Source: Rhodophyticola porphyridii
GTDB lineage: Bacteria > Pseudomonadota > Alphaproteobacteria > Rhodobacterales > Rhodobacteraceae
Direction of reading: 5' to 3'
Assembly (NCBI RefSeq): GCF_003688285.1
Contig: NZ_RCNT01000006.1
Location: 233,420 to 297,419, forward strand
DNA: 64,000 bases
Below, in pieces: positions 51,913-60,760 of this stretch (within the stretch, counting starts at the first letter, position 1; the number at the start of each line of letters is the position of its first letter). Under the pieces are notes generated by a model that was not told where the DNA came from, did not search any database, and saw nothing but the letters and a program-made list of their open reading frames with translations. Position numbers and translations under genes: made by a program.

Positions 51913-52974
51913 CTAGTCCACCATGCTCAGGCTTGGGGCCGCTACCGGCGCCATCGCCCGCTCCTCCCCGTCGAAGAAGGTGATCGCCTCGGCAGGTGCG
52001 GAAAGCTGCACGGTCTGACCCTGCTGCATGGCCGCCTCCAGCGGCGCGCGCAGGATCAGGCGATCCTCTCCCAGCTTCACATGGACGAGCATTTCCGCGC
52101 CAAGGGCCTCCACCAGCAGAACCTGCGCCTCGGGGCCGCTGCCGCCGGCATGGAGCGCTTCGGGGCGGATGCCCGCAAGGGCCGCGCCCGGCGGCTGCGC
52201 GCCCGCCATGGTGCACAGCGCCTGCCCGGCGGGCGAGGCGAGCGGGTAGATGTTCATCGGCGGGGCGCCGATGAACTCCGCCACGAAGCGGCTGGCGGGG
52301 CTGGAATAGAGCTCCATCGGTGTGCCGATCTGTTCGATCCGGCCCGCCGACATGATCACGATCCGGTCGGCGAGGCTCATCGCCTCCACCTGATCATGAG
52401 TCACGAAGACGAAGGTCGCGCCAAGCCGGGCATGCAGGTCCTTCAGTTCGGCGCGCAACTGGGTGCGGAGCTTGGCATCGAGGTTCGACAGCGGTTCGTC
52501 GAACAGGAACACCGCGGGTTCGCGCACGATGGCGCGGCCCATGGCCACGCGCTGACGCTGACCGCCGGACAACTGGCGCGGCTTGCGATCGAGATAGTCG
52601 GTCAGTTGCAGGGTCCGCGCCGCCTCGGCGATGCGGCGCGCGATCTCGTCTTTCGGCATCCGGCCGTTCTTGAGCCCGTATTCCATGTTCTTGCGCACGG
52701 ACATATGCGGGTAGAGTGCGTAATTCTGGAACACCATCGCGATGTCCCGCTCCCCCGGTTCGAGCTTGTTGACCACGCGGCCCCCGATGCTGATCTCGCC
52801 TTCGGTGATCTGCTCCAGCCCGGCGATCATCCGCAGGATGGTGGATTTGCCGCAACCCGAGGGGCCGACCAGCACAATGAACTCCCCGTCCGCGATCTGG
52901 AAATCGGCACCCGCCACGGCGGTCACCCCGCCGGGATAGGTCTTGCCCACATTTTTCAGCGTCAACTCTGCCAT
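51913..52974 (-). CDS. ugpC: Glycerol-3-phosphate ABC transporter ATP-binding protein
   Basis: This 353-residue ATPase has Walker [10 protein letters not shown], signature [14 protein letters not shown], Walker [16 protein letters not shown] and the switch histidine in [11 protein letters not shown], then a MalK/UgpC-type regulatory domain. The ATG at 52974 is 3 nt after the ugpE stop. It is the last gene of a ugpBAEC operon and converges on the SulP gene. The glycerol-3-phosphate assignment comes from the binding protein and permeases. Confidence 0.9.
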   Translation of the reverse strand: MAELTLKNVGKTYPGGVTAVAGADFQIADGEFIVLVGPSGCGKSTILRMIAGLEQITEGEISIGGRVVNKLEPGERDIAMVFQNYALYPHMSVRKNMEYGLKNGRMPKDEIARRIAEAARTLQLTDYLDRKPRQLSGGQRQRVAMGRAIVREPAVFLFDEPLSNLDAKLRTQLRAELKDLHARLGATFVFVTHDQVEAMSLADRIVIMSAGRIEQIGTPMELYSSPASRFVAEFIGAPPMNIYPLASPAGQALCTMAGAQPPGAALAGIRPEALHAGGSGPEAQVLLVEALGAEMLVHVKLGEDRLILRAPLEAAMQQGQTVQLSAPAEAITFFDGEERAMAPVAAPSLSMVD

Positions 52975-52977
52975 GTC

Positions 52978-53826
52978 TTATTTCTCACTTTCCACCAGCC
53001 CTTTGACAAAGAGCCGTTGCATCGCCAGCACCACCACGACCGGCGGTATCAGCGCCAGAATTGCAGTGCCCATTGTCAGGTGCCAGATCGGCAGACCCTC
53101 GCCAATATTCACCATCCGCTGAATGCCCATCACGACCGTGTAGAGATCCACATCCGTGGTGATGATGAAGGGCCAGAGATACTGGTTCCAGCCGAAGATG
53201 AAGAGGATGATGAAGAGCGCCGCGATATTGGTGCGGCTCAGCGGCAGGAGGATATCGAAGAAGAAGCGGATCGGGCCGGCGCGGTCGATTCGCGCGGCCT
53301 CCACCAGTTCGTCCGGGATGGTCAGAAAGAACTGCCGGAACAGAAACGTCGCCGTGGCCGATGCGATCAGTGGCACCGTCAGGCCCCAGTAGCTGTTGAG
53401 CATGCCCAGATTGGTCACGATGTCATAGGTGGGCAGGATGCGCACCTCGATCGGCAGCATCAGCGTGATGAAGATCAGCCAGAAGAACCCCATGCGGAAG
53501 GGGAAGCGGAAATACACGATGGCATAGGCCGCCAGCAGGCTGACCGCGATCTTGCCGAAGGTGATGCCGAGCGCCATGAGAAGACTGTTCCACATCATCC
53601 TGAGCACCGGCACGCCGCCGGCCTCGGCCACGCCACCGGACAGAAGCGTGGTGTAATTCTCCACCGCCTGATCCCCGAACCACATCGGGATGGGAGAGCG
53701 AACGAGCGCGTCGCCCGGATGGGTCGAGGCGACCAGTGCCATCCAGACCGGGAAACACAGGAACAGTACGCCGAGGATCAGCACCGCATGGGTGAGGATT
53801 TTCAGAAAGGGGCGATTTTCAACCAT
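52978..53826 (-). CDS. ugpE: Glycerol-3-phosphate ABC transporter permease UgpE
   Basis: This 282-residue permease begins [21 protein letters not shown]. It has six membrane segments, the UgpE segment WMALVASTHPGDALV and the contact loop EAARIDRAGPIRFFFDILLP. The ATG at 53826 overlaps the ugpA stop codon; the open frame extends further to 54213, but that part lies inside ugpA. It pairs with UgpA. Confidence 0.9.
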   Translation of the reverse strand: MVENRPFLKILTHAVLILGVLFLCFPVWMALVASTHPGDALVRSPIPMWFGDQAVENYTTLLSGGVAEAGGVPVLRMMWNSLLMALGITFGKIAVSLLAAYAIVYFRFPFRMGFFWLIFITLMLPIEVRILPTYDIVTNLGMLNSYWGLTVPLIASATATFLFRQFFLTIPDELVEAARIDRAGPIRFFFDILLPLSRTNIAALFIILFIFGWNQYLWPFIITTDVDLYTVVMGIQRMVNIGEGLPIWHLTMGTAILALIPPVVVVLAMQRLFVKGLVESEK

Positions 53827-54710
53827 CAGTAGTTCACCCTGCGTTCGACGTAGCGGAACTGGATCACCGTCATCACGATCACGATCCCCATCAGGATGAC
53901 CGATTGAGCCGCCGAAGACCCGTAATCCTGCCCGACGAAGCCTGTGGAATAGACCCGGTAAACGAGGATCGAGGTGGCATCCGCCGGTCCGCCCGAGGTT
54001 GTGGCGTGGATGATCGCGAAGGTGTCGAAGAAGGCGTAGACGAGGTTCACGACCAGAAGAAAGAAAGTGGTGGGCGACAGCAGCGGGAAGACGATCGTCC
54101 AGAACCGGCGTGTCGGGCTGGCCCCGTCGATGGCCGCGGCCTCGATCATGGATTTCGGGATCGACTGCATCCCGGCCAGAAAGAACAGGAAGTTGTAGCT
54201 GATCTGTTTCCACGCCGCCGCGATGATCACCATGATCAGGGCCTCGCGCCCGTTGACATAGTGGTTCCAGTCATAGCCGAAGAGGCTTTCCAGCCAGTAG
54301 GCGATGATGCCGAGCGACGGGTTCATCATGAAGAACCAGATCACGCCGGCCAGCGCCGGGGCCACCGCATAGGGCCAGATCAGAAAGGTCCGGTAGGTGG
54401 TGGCGCTGCGGATCACCCGGTTGGCGCAGACCGCCAGCGCCAGCGCGATGGACATGGACAGGAAGGTGACCGAGACCCCGAAAACCAGCGTGGTCCAGAA
54501 ACTGCGCAGGTAGCCCGGGTCGTTGAACAGGGCGCGAAAGTTCTCCAGCCCGACGAAGTTGCGCGAAAAGCCGAAGGCGTCCTCGATATAGAATGAGGTT
54601 TCAAGCGCCTGATAGGCGGGCCAGATGAAGAACACCAGAGTGACGGCGATCTGCGGCAGAACCAGCAGATAGGGCAGCCACCAGGATCGGAAAACAACAC
54701 GTTTTTGCAT
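53826..54710 (-). CDS. ugpA: Glycerol-3-phosphate ABC transporter permease UgpA
   Basis: This 294-residue permease begins [20 protein letters not shown] and has the UgpA-type segment [18 protein letters not shown]. It has six membrane helices and the contact loop [21 protein letters not shown] hairpin of 11 bp lies between it and ugpB. It overlaps ugpE at its stop. Confidence 0.9.
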   Translation of the reverse strand: MQKRVVFRSWWLPYLLVLPQIAVTLVFFIWPAYQALETSFYIEDAFGFSRNFVGLENFRALFNDPGYLRSFWTTLVFGVSVTFLSMSIALALAVCANRVIRSATTYRTFLIWPYAVAPALAGVIWFFMMNPSLGIIAYWLESLFGYDWNHYVNGREALIMVIIAAAWKQISYNFLFFLAGMQSIPKSMIEAAAIDGASPTRRFWTIVFPLLSPTTFFLLVVNLVYAFFDTFAIIHATTSGGPADATSILVYRVYSTGFVGQDYGSSAAQSVILMGIVIVMTVIQFRYVERRVNY

Positions 54711-54738
54711 GAGGAGCGGCGGGTATCCGGAAAGGGTG

Positions 54739-54767
54739 AACCGGCCGGGTATCAGGCCCGGCCGGTT
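54739..54767 (-). terminator. Intercistronic hairpin between ugpB and ugpA
   Basis: AACCGGCCGGG and CCCGGCCGGTT form a perfect 11-bp stem with a 7-nt loop, 16 nt after the ugpB stop on the minus strand. No T-tract follows. It probably sets a higher level of the binding protein. Confidence 0.7.
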
Positions 54768-54782
54768 CTGGAAAGGTGGAGC

Positions 54783-56099
54783 TTAGCTGTTCGCGGCTTC
54801 GAAGCGGCGCAGCAGATCGTTGCCCCGCTCTACGGCGGCGTCCATCGCCTCGCGGGCGGTCTTGTCACCGGACCAGACAGCCTCCAGCTCCTCGTTGATC
54901 ACGTCGCGGATCTGCACGAAGTTGCCGAAGCGCAGCCCGCGGCTGGCGGGGGTCGGTTCATTCAGGCTGAGCTGTTCAATGGCCGTGTCGGTGCCGGGGT
55001 TCTCCTCGAAGAAGCCCTGCTCGGTCATCAGATCTGCCGCGGCAGTGGTGATCGGCACATAGCCGGTGGAGCCGGCCCAGTCGGCCTGCTGCTCGGCGGT
55101 GGACAGGAAGGCGAGGAATTCGGCCGCACCCTGATACTCGTCCGCTTCGTGGCCCTGCAGCACCCAGAGCGTGGCGCCGCCGATGATGGAGTTCTGCGGC
55201 GCATCGGCCACGTCCGTGTCGAGCGGCAACATCGCCTGACCGAATTCGAAATCGGTGATGTCGTTCACGAAGCCACCATAATAGGCGGAGGAGTTGATCC
55301 ACATCGCCACCTCGCCATTGACGAACATGCCCCGGCTGTCGCCGCGACGCCCGCCATAGGTGAAGAGGCCCTCTTCGCCCATATCCGCAATGCGCTGGAT
55401 GTGGTTGACCACAGCGTCATTGTTGAAGGTGAACTCGGTACCGACGCCGGCGAAGCCGTTTTCCATCGTGCCGAGCGGGATGTTGTGCCAGGCCGAATAG
55501 TTCTCGATCATCGTCCAGGACTGCCAGCCGAAGCCGAACGGGCTTTCGACGCCGTTCGCCTTGAGCGCGCGGGACGCTTCGACAACCTCGTCCCAGGTCG
55601 TGGGAACCTCGACACCCGCGGCCTCGAACATGTCGGCGTTGTACCACATCACGGGCGTGGAGGAGTTGAAGGGCAGGGACAGGAGGTTGCCCTCGGTGTC
55701 GCTGTAATAGGAGATCACACCCGAGATGTAGGACGCTTCGTCGAATTCGATGCCTGCATCTTCCATCAGCTGGTGGACCGGATAGATCGCGCCGTTATCC
55801 GCGGCTGACATCATTGTTGCGGTGCCGACCTCGAAGACTTGCACGATATGGGGCTGCTCGCCCGCACGGAAGGCCGCAACCGCCGTGGTCATCGTTTCGG
55901 TATAGTTGCCCTGATAGATGCTGTTGACTTGATAAGTGTCCTGCATCGCATTGAAATCGGACGCGAACTGGTCGACGCGCTCGCCCAGCTGGCCGCCCAT
56001 AGCGTGCCAGAAATTGATCTCGACCCGATCCTGGGCCTGCGCCGCCGTGACGGCGATGACGCTTACCGCGGTCGCGGCGAAAAACAGCTTGGTTTTCAT
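54783..56099 (-). CDS. ugpB: Glycerol-3-phosphate-binding protein UgpB
   Basis: This 438-residue periplasmic protein has a signal peptide (residues 1-22, ending AAQA). It contains the UgpB features VEINFWHAMGGQLGERVDQF, YQVNSIYQGNYTETM, FNSSTPVMWYNADMF and SYYSDTEGNLLSLPFN. It binds sn-glycerol-3-phosphate or a glycerophosphodiester and delivers it to UgpAE. AGGAGGAATTCCAAC precedes the ATG. The upstream region contains a 14-bp palindrome, probably the binding site of its regulator, which is not encoded in the window. Confidence 0.92.
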   Translation of the reverse strand: MKTKLFFAATAVSVIAVTAAQAQDRVEINFWHAMGGQLGERVDQFASDFNAMQDTYQVNSIYQGNYTETMTTAVAAFRAGEQPHIVQVFEVGTATMMSAADNGAIYPVHQLMEDAGIEFDEASYISGVISYYSDTEGNLLSLPFNSSTPVMWYNADMFEAAGVEVPTTWDEVVEASRALKANGVESPFGFGWQSWTMIENYSAWHNIPLGTMENGFAGVGTEFTFNNDAVVNHIQRIADMGEEGLFTYGGRRGDSRGMFVNGEVAMWINSSAYYGGFVNDITDFEFGQAMLPLDTDVADAPQNSIIGGATLWVLQGHEADEYQGAAEFLAFLSTAEQQADWAGSTGYVPITTAAADLMTEQGFFEENPGTDTAIEQLSLNEPTPASRGLRFGNFVQIRDVINEELEAVWSGDKTAREAMDAAVERGNDLLRRFEAANS

Positions 56100-56164
56100 G
56101 TTGGAATTCCTCCTCCCGGTACAAACACATGGTCTCGGCCGGGGCTGGTTGTTGGTAGTTACGT

Positions 56165-56178
56165 GAGCGTTAACGCTC
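56165..56178. promoter_or_regulatory. 14-bp palindrome upstream of ugpB
   Basis: GAGCGTTAACGCTC is a perfect palindrome 66 nt upstream of the ugpB start. Its centre TTAA and symmetry suit a dimeric repressor of the LacI or GntR type. Confidence 0.6.
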
Positions 56179-56322
56179 TGCCCGGCGGCGATAGACTTCT
56201 CATGTATCGGCGACGTTACGGATTTGAAACAGTTTTGTGAAGCGCGCGATCCAGCTACGATTGCCCGGTCACGGTATCGTTAAATGCGCAAAAATCGCGT
56301 CGTGGGCAGTAAGAATTGGCAA

Positions 56323-56338
56323 TTGCAAGCGGTTGCAA
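56323..56338. promoter_or_regulatory. LacI-type operator upstream of the TTT transporter
   Basis: TTGCAAGCGGTTGCAA is a 16-bp inverted repeat, symmetric apart from one pair in the centre, with a LacI-like CG. It lies 82 nt upstream of the tctC ATG. No candidate regulator gene is adjacent. Confidence 0.55.
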
Positions 56339-56385
56339 TGAATGTCTTGAACCGTCCGATGAAATGTCGCTAGGGTTGAAGCCGA

Positions 56386-56403
56386 GCAGGTGTCGAGACC
56401 TGC
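56386..56403 (+). promoter_or_regulatory. Leader hairpin before tctC
   Basis: GCAGGT and ACCTGC pair around GTCGAG, ending 2 nt before the AAGGGAGG ribosome site. It may stabilise the leader or tune translation. Confidence 0.4.
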
Positions 56404-56419
56404 CAAGGGAGGAATACAG

Positions 56420-57394
56420 ATGATGAAAATGACAAAGGCGGCCTTCGTGGCCGCCGCGATTGCCGCGTCCGGCGCGACCATGGTGCAGGCCGATGGCCAT
56501 CAGGTGGTGGACAGCATCCACTTTCTGGTCCCCGGCGGGGCAGGCGGCGGATGGGACGGCACCGCGCGCGGCACCGGCGAGGCGCTGACCGAAAGCGGCC
56601 TCGTGGGCAGCGCGACGTATGAGAACATGTCCGGCGGCGGGGGCGGTCTTGCGATTGCCCATCTGATCGAAACCAACGATCCGGGCGTGATGATGGTCAA
56701 CTCCACGCCGATCGTGATCCGCTCGCTTCAGGGCGTGTTTCCGCAATCCTTCCGCGATCTGACGCCGGTGGCGGGCACGATCGGGGACTATGCGGCGATG
56801 GTGGTGCATTCCGACAGCGAGATTACGGATTTTGCCCAGCTTCTGGAGATGTTCGAGGCTGATCCGACCGCACTCAACATCGGCGGCGGCTCCGTCGAGG
56901 GTGGGATGGATCATCTGGTGGCCGCGATGGTGTTCCAGGCCGCAGGTGGTAACCCCACGGATGTGAAGTACATCCCCTATGACGCGGGCGGGGAGGCGAT
57001 GGCGGGCCTTCTGACCGGCGAGATACAGGCGCTCTCTACCGGCTTTTCCGAAGCCATCGCGCTGGCCAATCAGGGTGAGGTCCGCATTCTCTGCGTGACG
57101 GCGGCCGAGCGTGTCGATGCCGCCGCCGATGTGCCGACCTGCGCCGAGGCCGGTGCCGAAGGCATGGAGTTCGTGAACTGGCGCGGGTTCTTTGCCGCCC
57201 CCGGCATTTCCGACGAGCAGGTGAATGCCTATCGCGATGCACTGGAAGCGATGTATGAGACCGAAGCCTGGACCGCCGTGCGCGACCGCAACGGCTGGGT
57301 CGAGATCTGGAACCGTGGCGAGGATTTCAACGCCTTCCTGGAAAATCAGGAACAGGTGATCGGGGATCTGATGCGCGATCTGGGCTTCCTCTGA
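56420..57394 (+). CDS. Tripartite tricarboxylate transporter, periplasmic binding protein (TctC)
   Basis: This 324-residue protein has a signal peptide (about residues 1-25, ending VQADG) and the TctC/BugT fold (IHFLVPGGAGGGWDGTARG, ENMSGGGGGLAIAHLI, VNSTPIVIRSLQGVFPQSF). It captures an organic acid, often a di- or tricarboxylate, in the periplasm. The ATG at 56420 follows AAGGGAGG at 7 nt. A hairpin follows the stop codon before tctB. Confidence 0.92.
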   Translation: MMKMTKAAFVAAAIAASGATMVQADGHQVVDSIHFLVPGGAGGGWDGTARGTGEALTESGLVGSATYENMSGGGGGLAIAHLIETNDPGVMMVNSTPIVIRSLQGVFPQSFRDLTPVAGTIGDYAAMVVHSDSEITDFAQLLEMFEADPTALNIGGGSVEGGMDHLVAAMVFQAAGGNPTDVKYIPYDAGGEAMAGLLTGEIQALSTGFSEAIALANQGEVRILCVTAAERVDAAADVPTCAEAGAEGMEFVNWRGFFAAPGISDEQVNAYRDALEAMYETEAWTAVRDRNGWVEIWNRGEDFNAFLENQEQVIGDLMRDLGFL

Positions 57395-57409
57395 GGGGCT
57401 GAGACAATT

Positions 57410-57437
57410 CGGGCCGTCCCTGACCGGGGGCGGCCCG
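57410..57437 (+). terminator. Intercistronic hairpin after the TctC gene
   Basis: CGGGCCGTCCC pairs with GGGGCGGCCCG over 11 positions (one T-G pair) around a 6-nt loop, 16 nt after the stop codon. It resembles the hairpins after the other binding-protein genes. Confidence 0.65.
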
Positions 57438-57467
57438 TCACCAAAGGGCAGGAGGGGGCGGCGTGCC

Positions 57468-57926
57468 ATGATGCTTTCCAAAGACCGGATTGGCGGGGTT
57501 CTGCTGCTGCTGTTCTGCCTGATCTATGCCTGGCTTAGCCAGGATATCCGGCTGCTGCCGTTTCAGGAGCGTGCGGCCTTTCACGCCCGCACGATGCCGG
57601 AAATCCTTTCGATCCTGGGGATCGGGCTGGCCCTGTGGACGATCATCCTGCCCGGCAAGTCGGAAAGACCGGAGCTTGGCGGCGCGGACTGGCTCAAGGC
57701 GGGGCTGTTTCTGGTGCTGATGTCGGCCTATGGGTTCACGGTGCGCCCGCTGGGCTTCATCCTGTCCACGTCGCTGTTCCTGATGATCGGATATGCTCTG
57801 TTGGGCGAACGCAAGCTGGTGCCGCTGGTGCTGGCCTCGGTTCCGCTTGTGGTGGCATTCTGGGTGCTGATGACCCAGGGGCTGGACGTGTTCATCGAAC
57901 CCTGGCCCGGGTTCCTGAGGGAATGA
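57468..57926 (+). CDS. Tripartite tricarboxylate transporter small membrane protein (TctB)
   Basis: This 152-residue protein has about four hydrophobic segments and the TctB pattern (DRIGGVLLLLFCLIYAWLSQ, TMPEILSILGIGLALWTI, LMSAYGFTVRPLGFILSTSL). It forms the small membrane subunit of the transporter. AGGAGGGGG precedes the ATG by about 11 nt. An unusual 232-nt gap follows before tctA. Confidence 0.88.
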   Translation: MMLSKDRIGGVLLLLFCLIYAWLSQDIRLLPFQERAAFHARTMPEILSILGIGLALWTIILPGKSERPELGGADWLKAGLFLVLMSAYGFTVRPLGFILSTSLFLMIGYALLGERKLVPLVLASVPLVVAFWVLMTQGLDVFIEPWPGFLRE

Positions 57927-57998
57927 GATGCGCCGACGCCATTCCGCCCCGAACCCGCATCTTGGGGCCCTCGCCCATATGCGCTCTGCGGGCGCAGG

Positions 57999-58017
57999 CC
58001 GGTCATGACGTGACCGG
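57999..58017 (+). other. Hairpin in the tctB-tctA gap
   Basis: CCGGTCA and TGACCGG pair over 7 bp around TGACG. It lies in a 232-nt GC-rich gap (57927-58158) without a gene. TctB and TctA genes are normally adjacent, so this may be a regulatory leader for tctA. Confidence 0.35.
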
Positions 58018-58158
58018 GGCCGCGGGCGCAGCCGGCCCTCTCCACGCTCTGCCGGCCTTTCGCGCCCGTCCCGGTGCCATCCCCCGGCCGGCTCTCGCCC
58101 GACCCGTCGCGGGACCGGTTCGGCACGCGCGACACATCTCATCCACGGAGGCCCTCTC

Positions 58159-59700
58159 ATGATCGAAGGCATTATGATCGGCCTCGGTACGGCCCTGACG
58201 CTGCAAAACCTGCTCTTCGTGATGATGGGCTGCCTTGTGGGCACCTTTATCGGCATGCTGCCGGGGCTGGGGCCGATGTCAGCCATTGCGCTGATGATCC
58301 CCATCGCCGCGTCGCTCGACCCGTCGGCGGGCATCATCCTGATGGCGGCGGTCTATTACGGCGCGATCTTCGGGGGGTCCACCTCGTCGATCCTGATCAA
58401 CGCACCCGGTGTGGCCTCCACCGTCGCCACCTCCTTCGACGGCTATCCGATGGCGAAACAGGGCAAGGCCGGCAAGGCGCTGGCCATCGCGGCCTATTCG
58501 TCCTTTTCGGGCGGTGTCATCGCAGCGCTGTTTCTTCTGGTCGCGGCGCCGTTTCTGGCCTCGGTCTCGCTCAGCTTTCAGTCGACCGACTATTTCGCGC
58601 TCATGGTGCTGGGTCTGGTCGCGGTTTCCGCCTTCGCGGGCAAGGGCGACATGATCAAGGCGCTGCTGATGACGGTGATCGGGCTGATGCTGTCCACGGT
58701 CGGCACCGACCAGACGCAGGGCGTACCGCGCTTCACCCTCGGGATCATCGACCTCATCGACGGGATCTCCTTCCTGCTTCTCGTCATGGCGACTTTCGCT
58801 CTCAGCGAGGCGTTGATGGCGATCCTTCGGCCCAAGGGCGATGCGGACCGTCAGAAGGAAAAGGAGGCATCGGAAAATCTCGGCTCGATGAAGGTGAGCC
58901 GCGCGGAGGTCAGGGAGATGGCCCCGGTCATCGGGCGTTCCTCCGTGCTGGGGTTCCTGATCGGCGTTCTGCCGGGGGCCGGGGCCACCATCGCCTCTTT
59001 TCTGGCCTATGGCACGGAACAGCGCATCGCGGGCCCGAAGAAGGGGGCCGAGTTCGGCAAGGGCTCGATCCGCGGCCTGTCGGCCCCGGAAACCGCAAAC
59101 AACGCCGCCGCCACCGGTTCCTTCGTGCCGCTTCTGACGCTTGGCATTCCGGGATCGGGCACCACGGCGATCATGCTTGGCGCCTTGATCGGCTATGGTA
59201 TCCAGCCGGGGCCGCGTCTCTATGTGGACCAGCCCGAGATCTTCTGGTCGGTCATCGTGTCGATGTGGATCGGCAACATCATCCTTCTGGTGCTGAACCT
59301 GCCGCTGATCCCCTATATCGCCAAGGTTCTTGCCATCCCGTCGCGGTTCCTTCTGCCGCTCATCCTCTTCTTCAGCCTGATCGGCGTCTATTTCGTCAGC
59401 TTCAACACATTCGACATCCAGCTGATGGTGATCTTTGCAGTGGCGGCGGTGATCCTGCGGGTGCTGGACTTTCCCATGGCCCCGATGATCCTCGGCTTCA
59501 TTCTGGGCGGGATGATGGAGGAGAACCTGCGCCGCGCCCTGCTGATCAACAACGGCAGCTGGTCCTTCCTGTGGGAGCGTCCGCTGACGGTGACGATCCT
59601 GGCCATCGCGGCGGCCTGCCTGCTGCTGCCCTTCTTGACCGGTTGGCTGCGCCGGGTCAAAGACAGGGCATATGAGAAGACCTCCTCCAGCGGGGACTGA
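58159..59700 (+). CDS. Tripartite tricarboxylate transporter large membrane protein (TctA)
   Basis: This 513-residue permease has about ten to twelve membrane segments and family signatures FIGMLPGLGPMSAIALMIP, YGAIFGGSTSSILINAPG, GVLPGAGATIASFLAYG and TLGIPGSGTTAIMLGAL. It carries out cation-coupled transport of the organic acid. GGAGG precedes the ATG by 7 nt. Its TGA overlaps the start of the AbrB-family gene (TGATG). Confidence 0.95.
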   Translation: MIEGIMIGLGTALTLQNLLFVMMGCLVGTFIGMLPGLGPMSAIALMIPIAASLDPSAGIILMAAVYYGAIFGGSTSSILINAPGVASTVATSFDGYPMAKQGKAGKALAIAAYSSFSGGVIAALFLLVAAPFLASVSLSFQSTDYFALMVLGLVAVSAFAGKGDMIKALLMTVIGLMLSTVGTDQTQGVPRFTLGIIDLIDGISFLLLVMATFALSEALMAILRPKGDADRQKEKEASENLGSMKVSRAEVREMAPVIGRSSVLGFLIGVLPGAGATIASFLAYGTEQRIAGPKKGAEFGKGSIRGLSAPETANNAAATGSFVPLLTLGIPGSGTTAIMLGALIGYGIQPGPRLYVDQPEIFWSVIVSMWIGNIILLVLNLPLIPYIAKVLAIPSRFLLPLILFFSLIGVYFVSFNTFDIQLMVIFAVAAVILRVLDFPMAPMILGFILGGMMEENLRRALLINNGSWSFLWERPLTVTILAIAAACLLLPFLTGWLRRVKDRAYEKTSSSGD

Positions 59701-60734
59701 TGCAGACCACAATTCTTACCCTTGCCATCGGGGCGACAGGTGCGGTGATCGCCTGGGCGCTAGGTGTGCCCGCGCCGTTTCTCACCGGGCCGGCGGCGCT
59801 GGTTTCCGCGGCATCGCTGATGGGGGTCAGAACGGCGGTTCCGATGCCGCTACGGGATGTCTGCTTCGTGCTGATCGGGGTTGGCATGGGCACCGGTGTG
59901 ACGCCGGAAGTGCTGGCCGCCGCGCGGCAATGGCCGATCCCGCTGGCGATGCTGAGCCTGCTGCTGCTGGTGATCTTCTTCGGCGGCTCATGGGCGGTCG
60001 GGCGGCTGTTCCGGTATGACCGCAACACCGCGCGGCTGGCGGCCACGCCCGGGCATCTGAGCTTCATCCTGTCGCTCTCGACCGAGGTCAAGGCGGATAT
60101 CCCCATCGTCGCGGTCATCCAGTCGCTGCGGGTTCTGATCCTGACGCTTCTGGTGCCCGCCGTGGTCGCCCTGATCACCGAGGCGGACCTGTCGATGAGC
60201 CTCGCGCCCGCCACAACCATGGCGCTGCCGGCGCTGGCGGTGATCGTCGCGATGGCGGCCGGTCTGGGCCTGCTTCTGAAGCGGAAGAATGTGCCCGCGG
60301 CCCTGTTGCTGGCCGGGATGGCCGTGTCGACCGTGGCCCATGGCTCGGGCCTTGTGCCGGGGGGCATGCCGCTCTGGGTGGTGATCCCGACCTTCGCGAT
60401 CATGGGCACCCTGATCGGCACACGGTTTTCCGGTGTCACGCTGAATCTGGTGATGCGCGCGGCGGCGGCGTCGGGCTTTCTGACCGCGCTGGCGCTGGCC
60501 GCGACGCTCGCCGCGGCGCTGGTGGTGAACCGCATGACCGGGCTGCCGCTCACCGATCTGATGATCGCCTTCGCGCCGGGGGGGCTGGAAACCATGGCCG
60601 CACTGTCGATCATGCTGGAGGCGGATCCCGCCTTCACCGCGCTGCACCATATCTATCGGCTGGTCTTCCTGACGTTTCTGGTCCCGATCTTCATCGAGCC
60701 CGACAGGGATCGCGCGGAGCGGGCGGAGCGCTGA
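59700..60734 (+). CDS. AbrB family integral membrane protein
   Basis: This 344-residue protein has about ten membrane segments and two copies of the AbrB-like repeat (for example GVRTAVPMPLRDVCFVLIGVGMG and LAPGGLETMAALSIMLEAD). The name derives from a putative ammonia monooxygenase family (COG3180) and does not mean a DNA-binding AbrB protein. It is coupled to tctA by an overlapping start and may be an auxiliary of the transporter or an independent carrier. Its function is unknown. Confidence 0.85.
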   Translation: MQTTILTLAIGATGAVIAWALGVPAPFLTGPAALVSAASLMGVRTAVPMPLRDVCFVLIGVGMGTGVTPEVLAAARQWPIPLAMLSLLLLVIFFGGSWAVGRLFRYDRNTARLAATPGHLSFILSLSTEVKADIPIVAVIQSLRVLILTLLVPAVVALITEADLSMSLAPATTMALPALAVIVAMAAGLGLLLKRKNVPAALLLAGMAVSTVAHGSGLVPGGMPLWVVIPTFAIMGTLIGTRFSGVTLNLVMRAAAASGFLTALALAATLAAALVVNRMTGLPLTDLMIAFAPGGLETMAALSIMLEADPAFTALHHIYRLVFLTFLVPIFIEPDRDRAERAER

Positions 60735-60760
60735 GCCGGGGCAGGGCGCGGGCCGGACCG

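Larger units (their letters stand above)
56100..56419. promoter_or_regulatory. Divergent ugp/tct control region
   Basis: This 320-bp gap between divergent operons contains no gene I can support. It holds a 14-bp perfect palindrome (56165-56178), a LacI-type inverted repeat (56323-56338) and a leader hairpin (56386-56403) before the tctC ribosome site. Confidence 0.6.

Noticed and set aside
59700..60734. An AbrB-type DNA-binding transcription factor.
   Set aside because: The protein is almost entirely membrane-spanning helices; the shared name belongs to the COG3180 membrane family.
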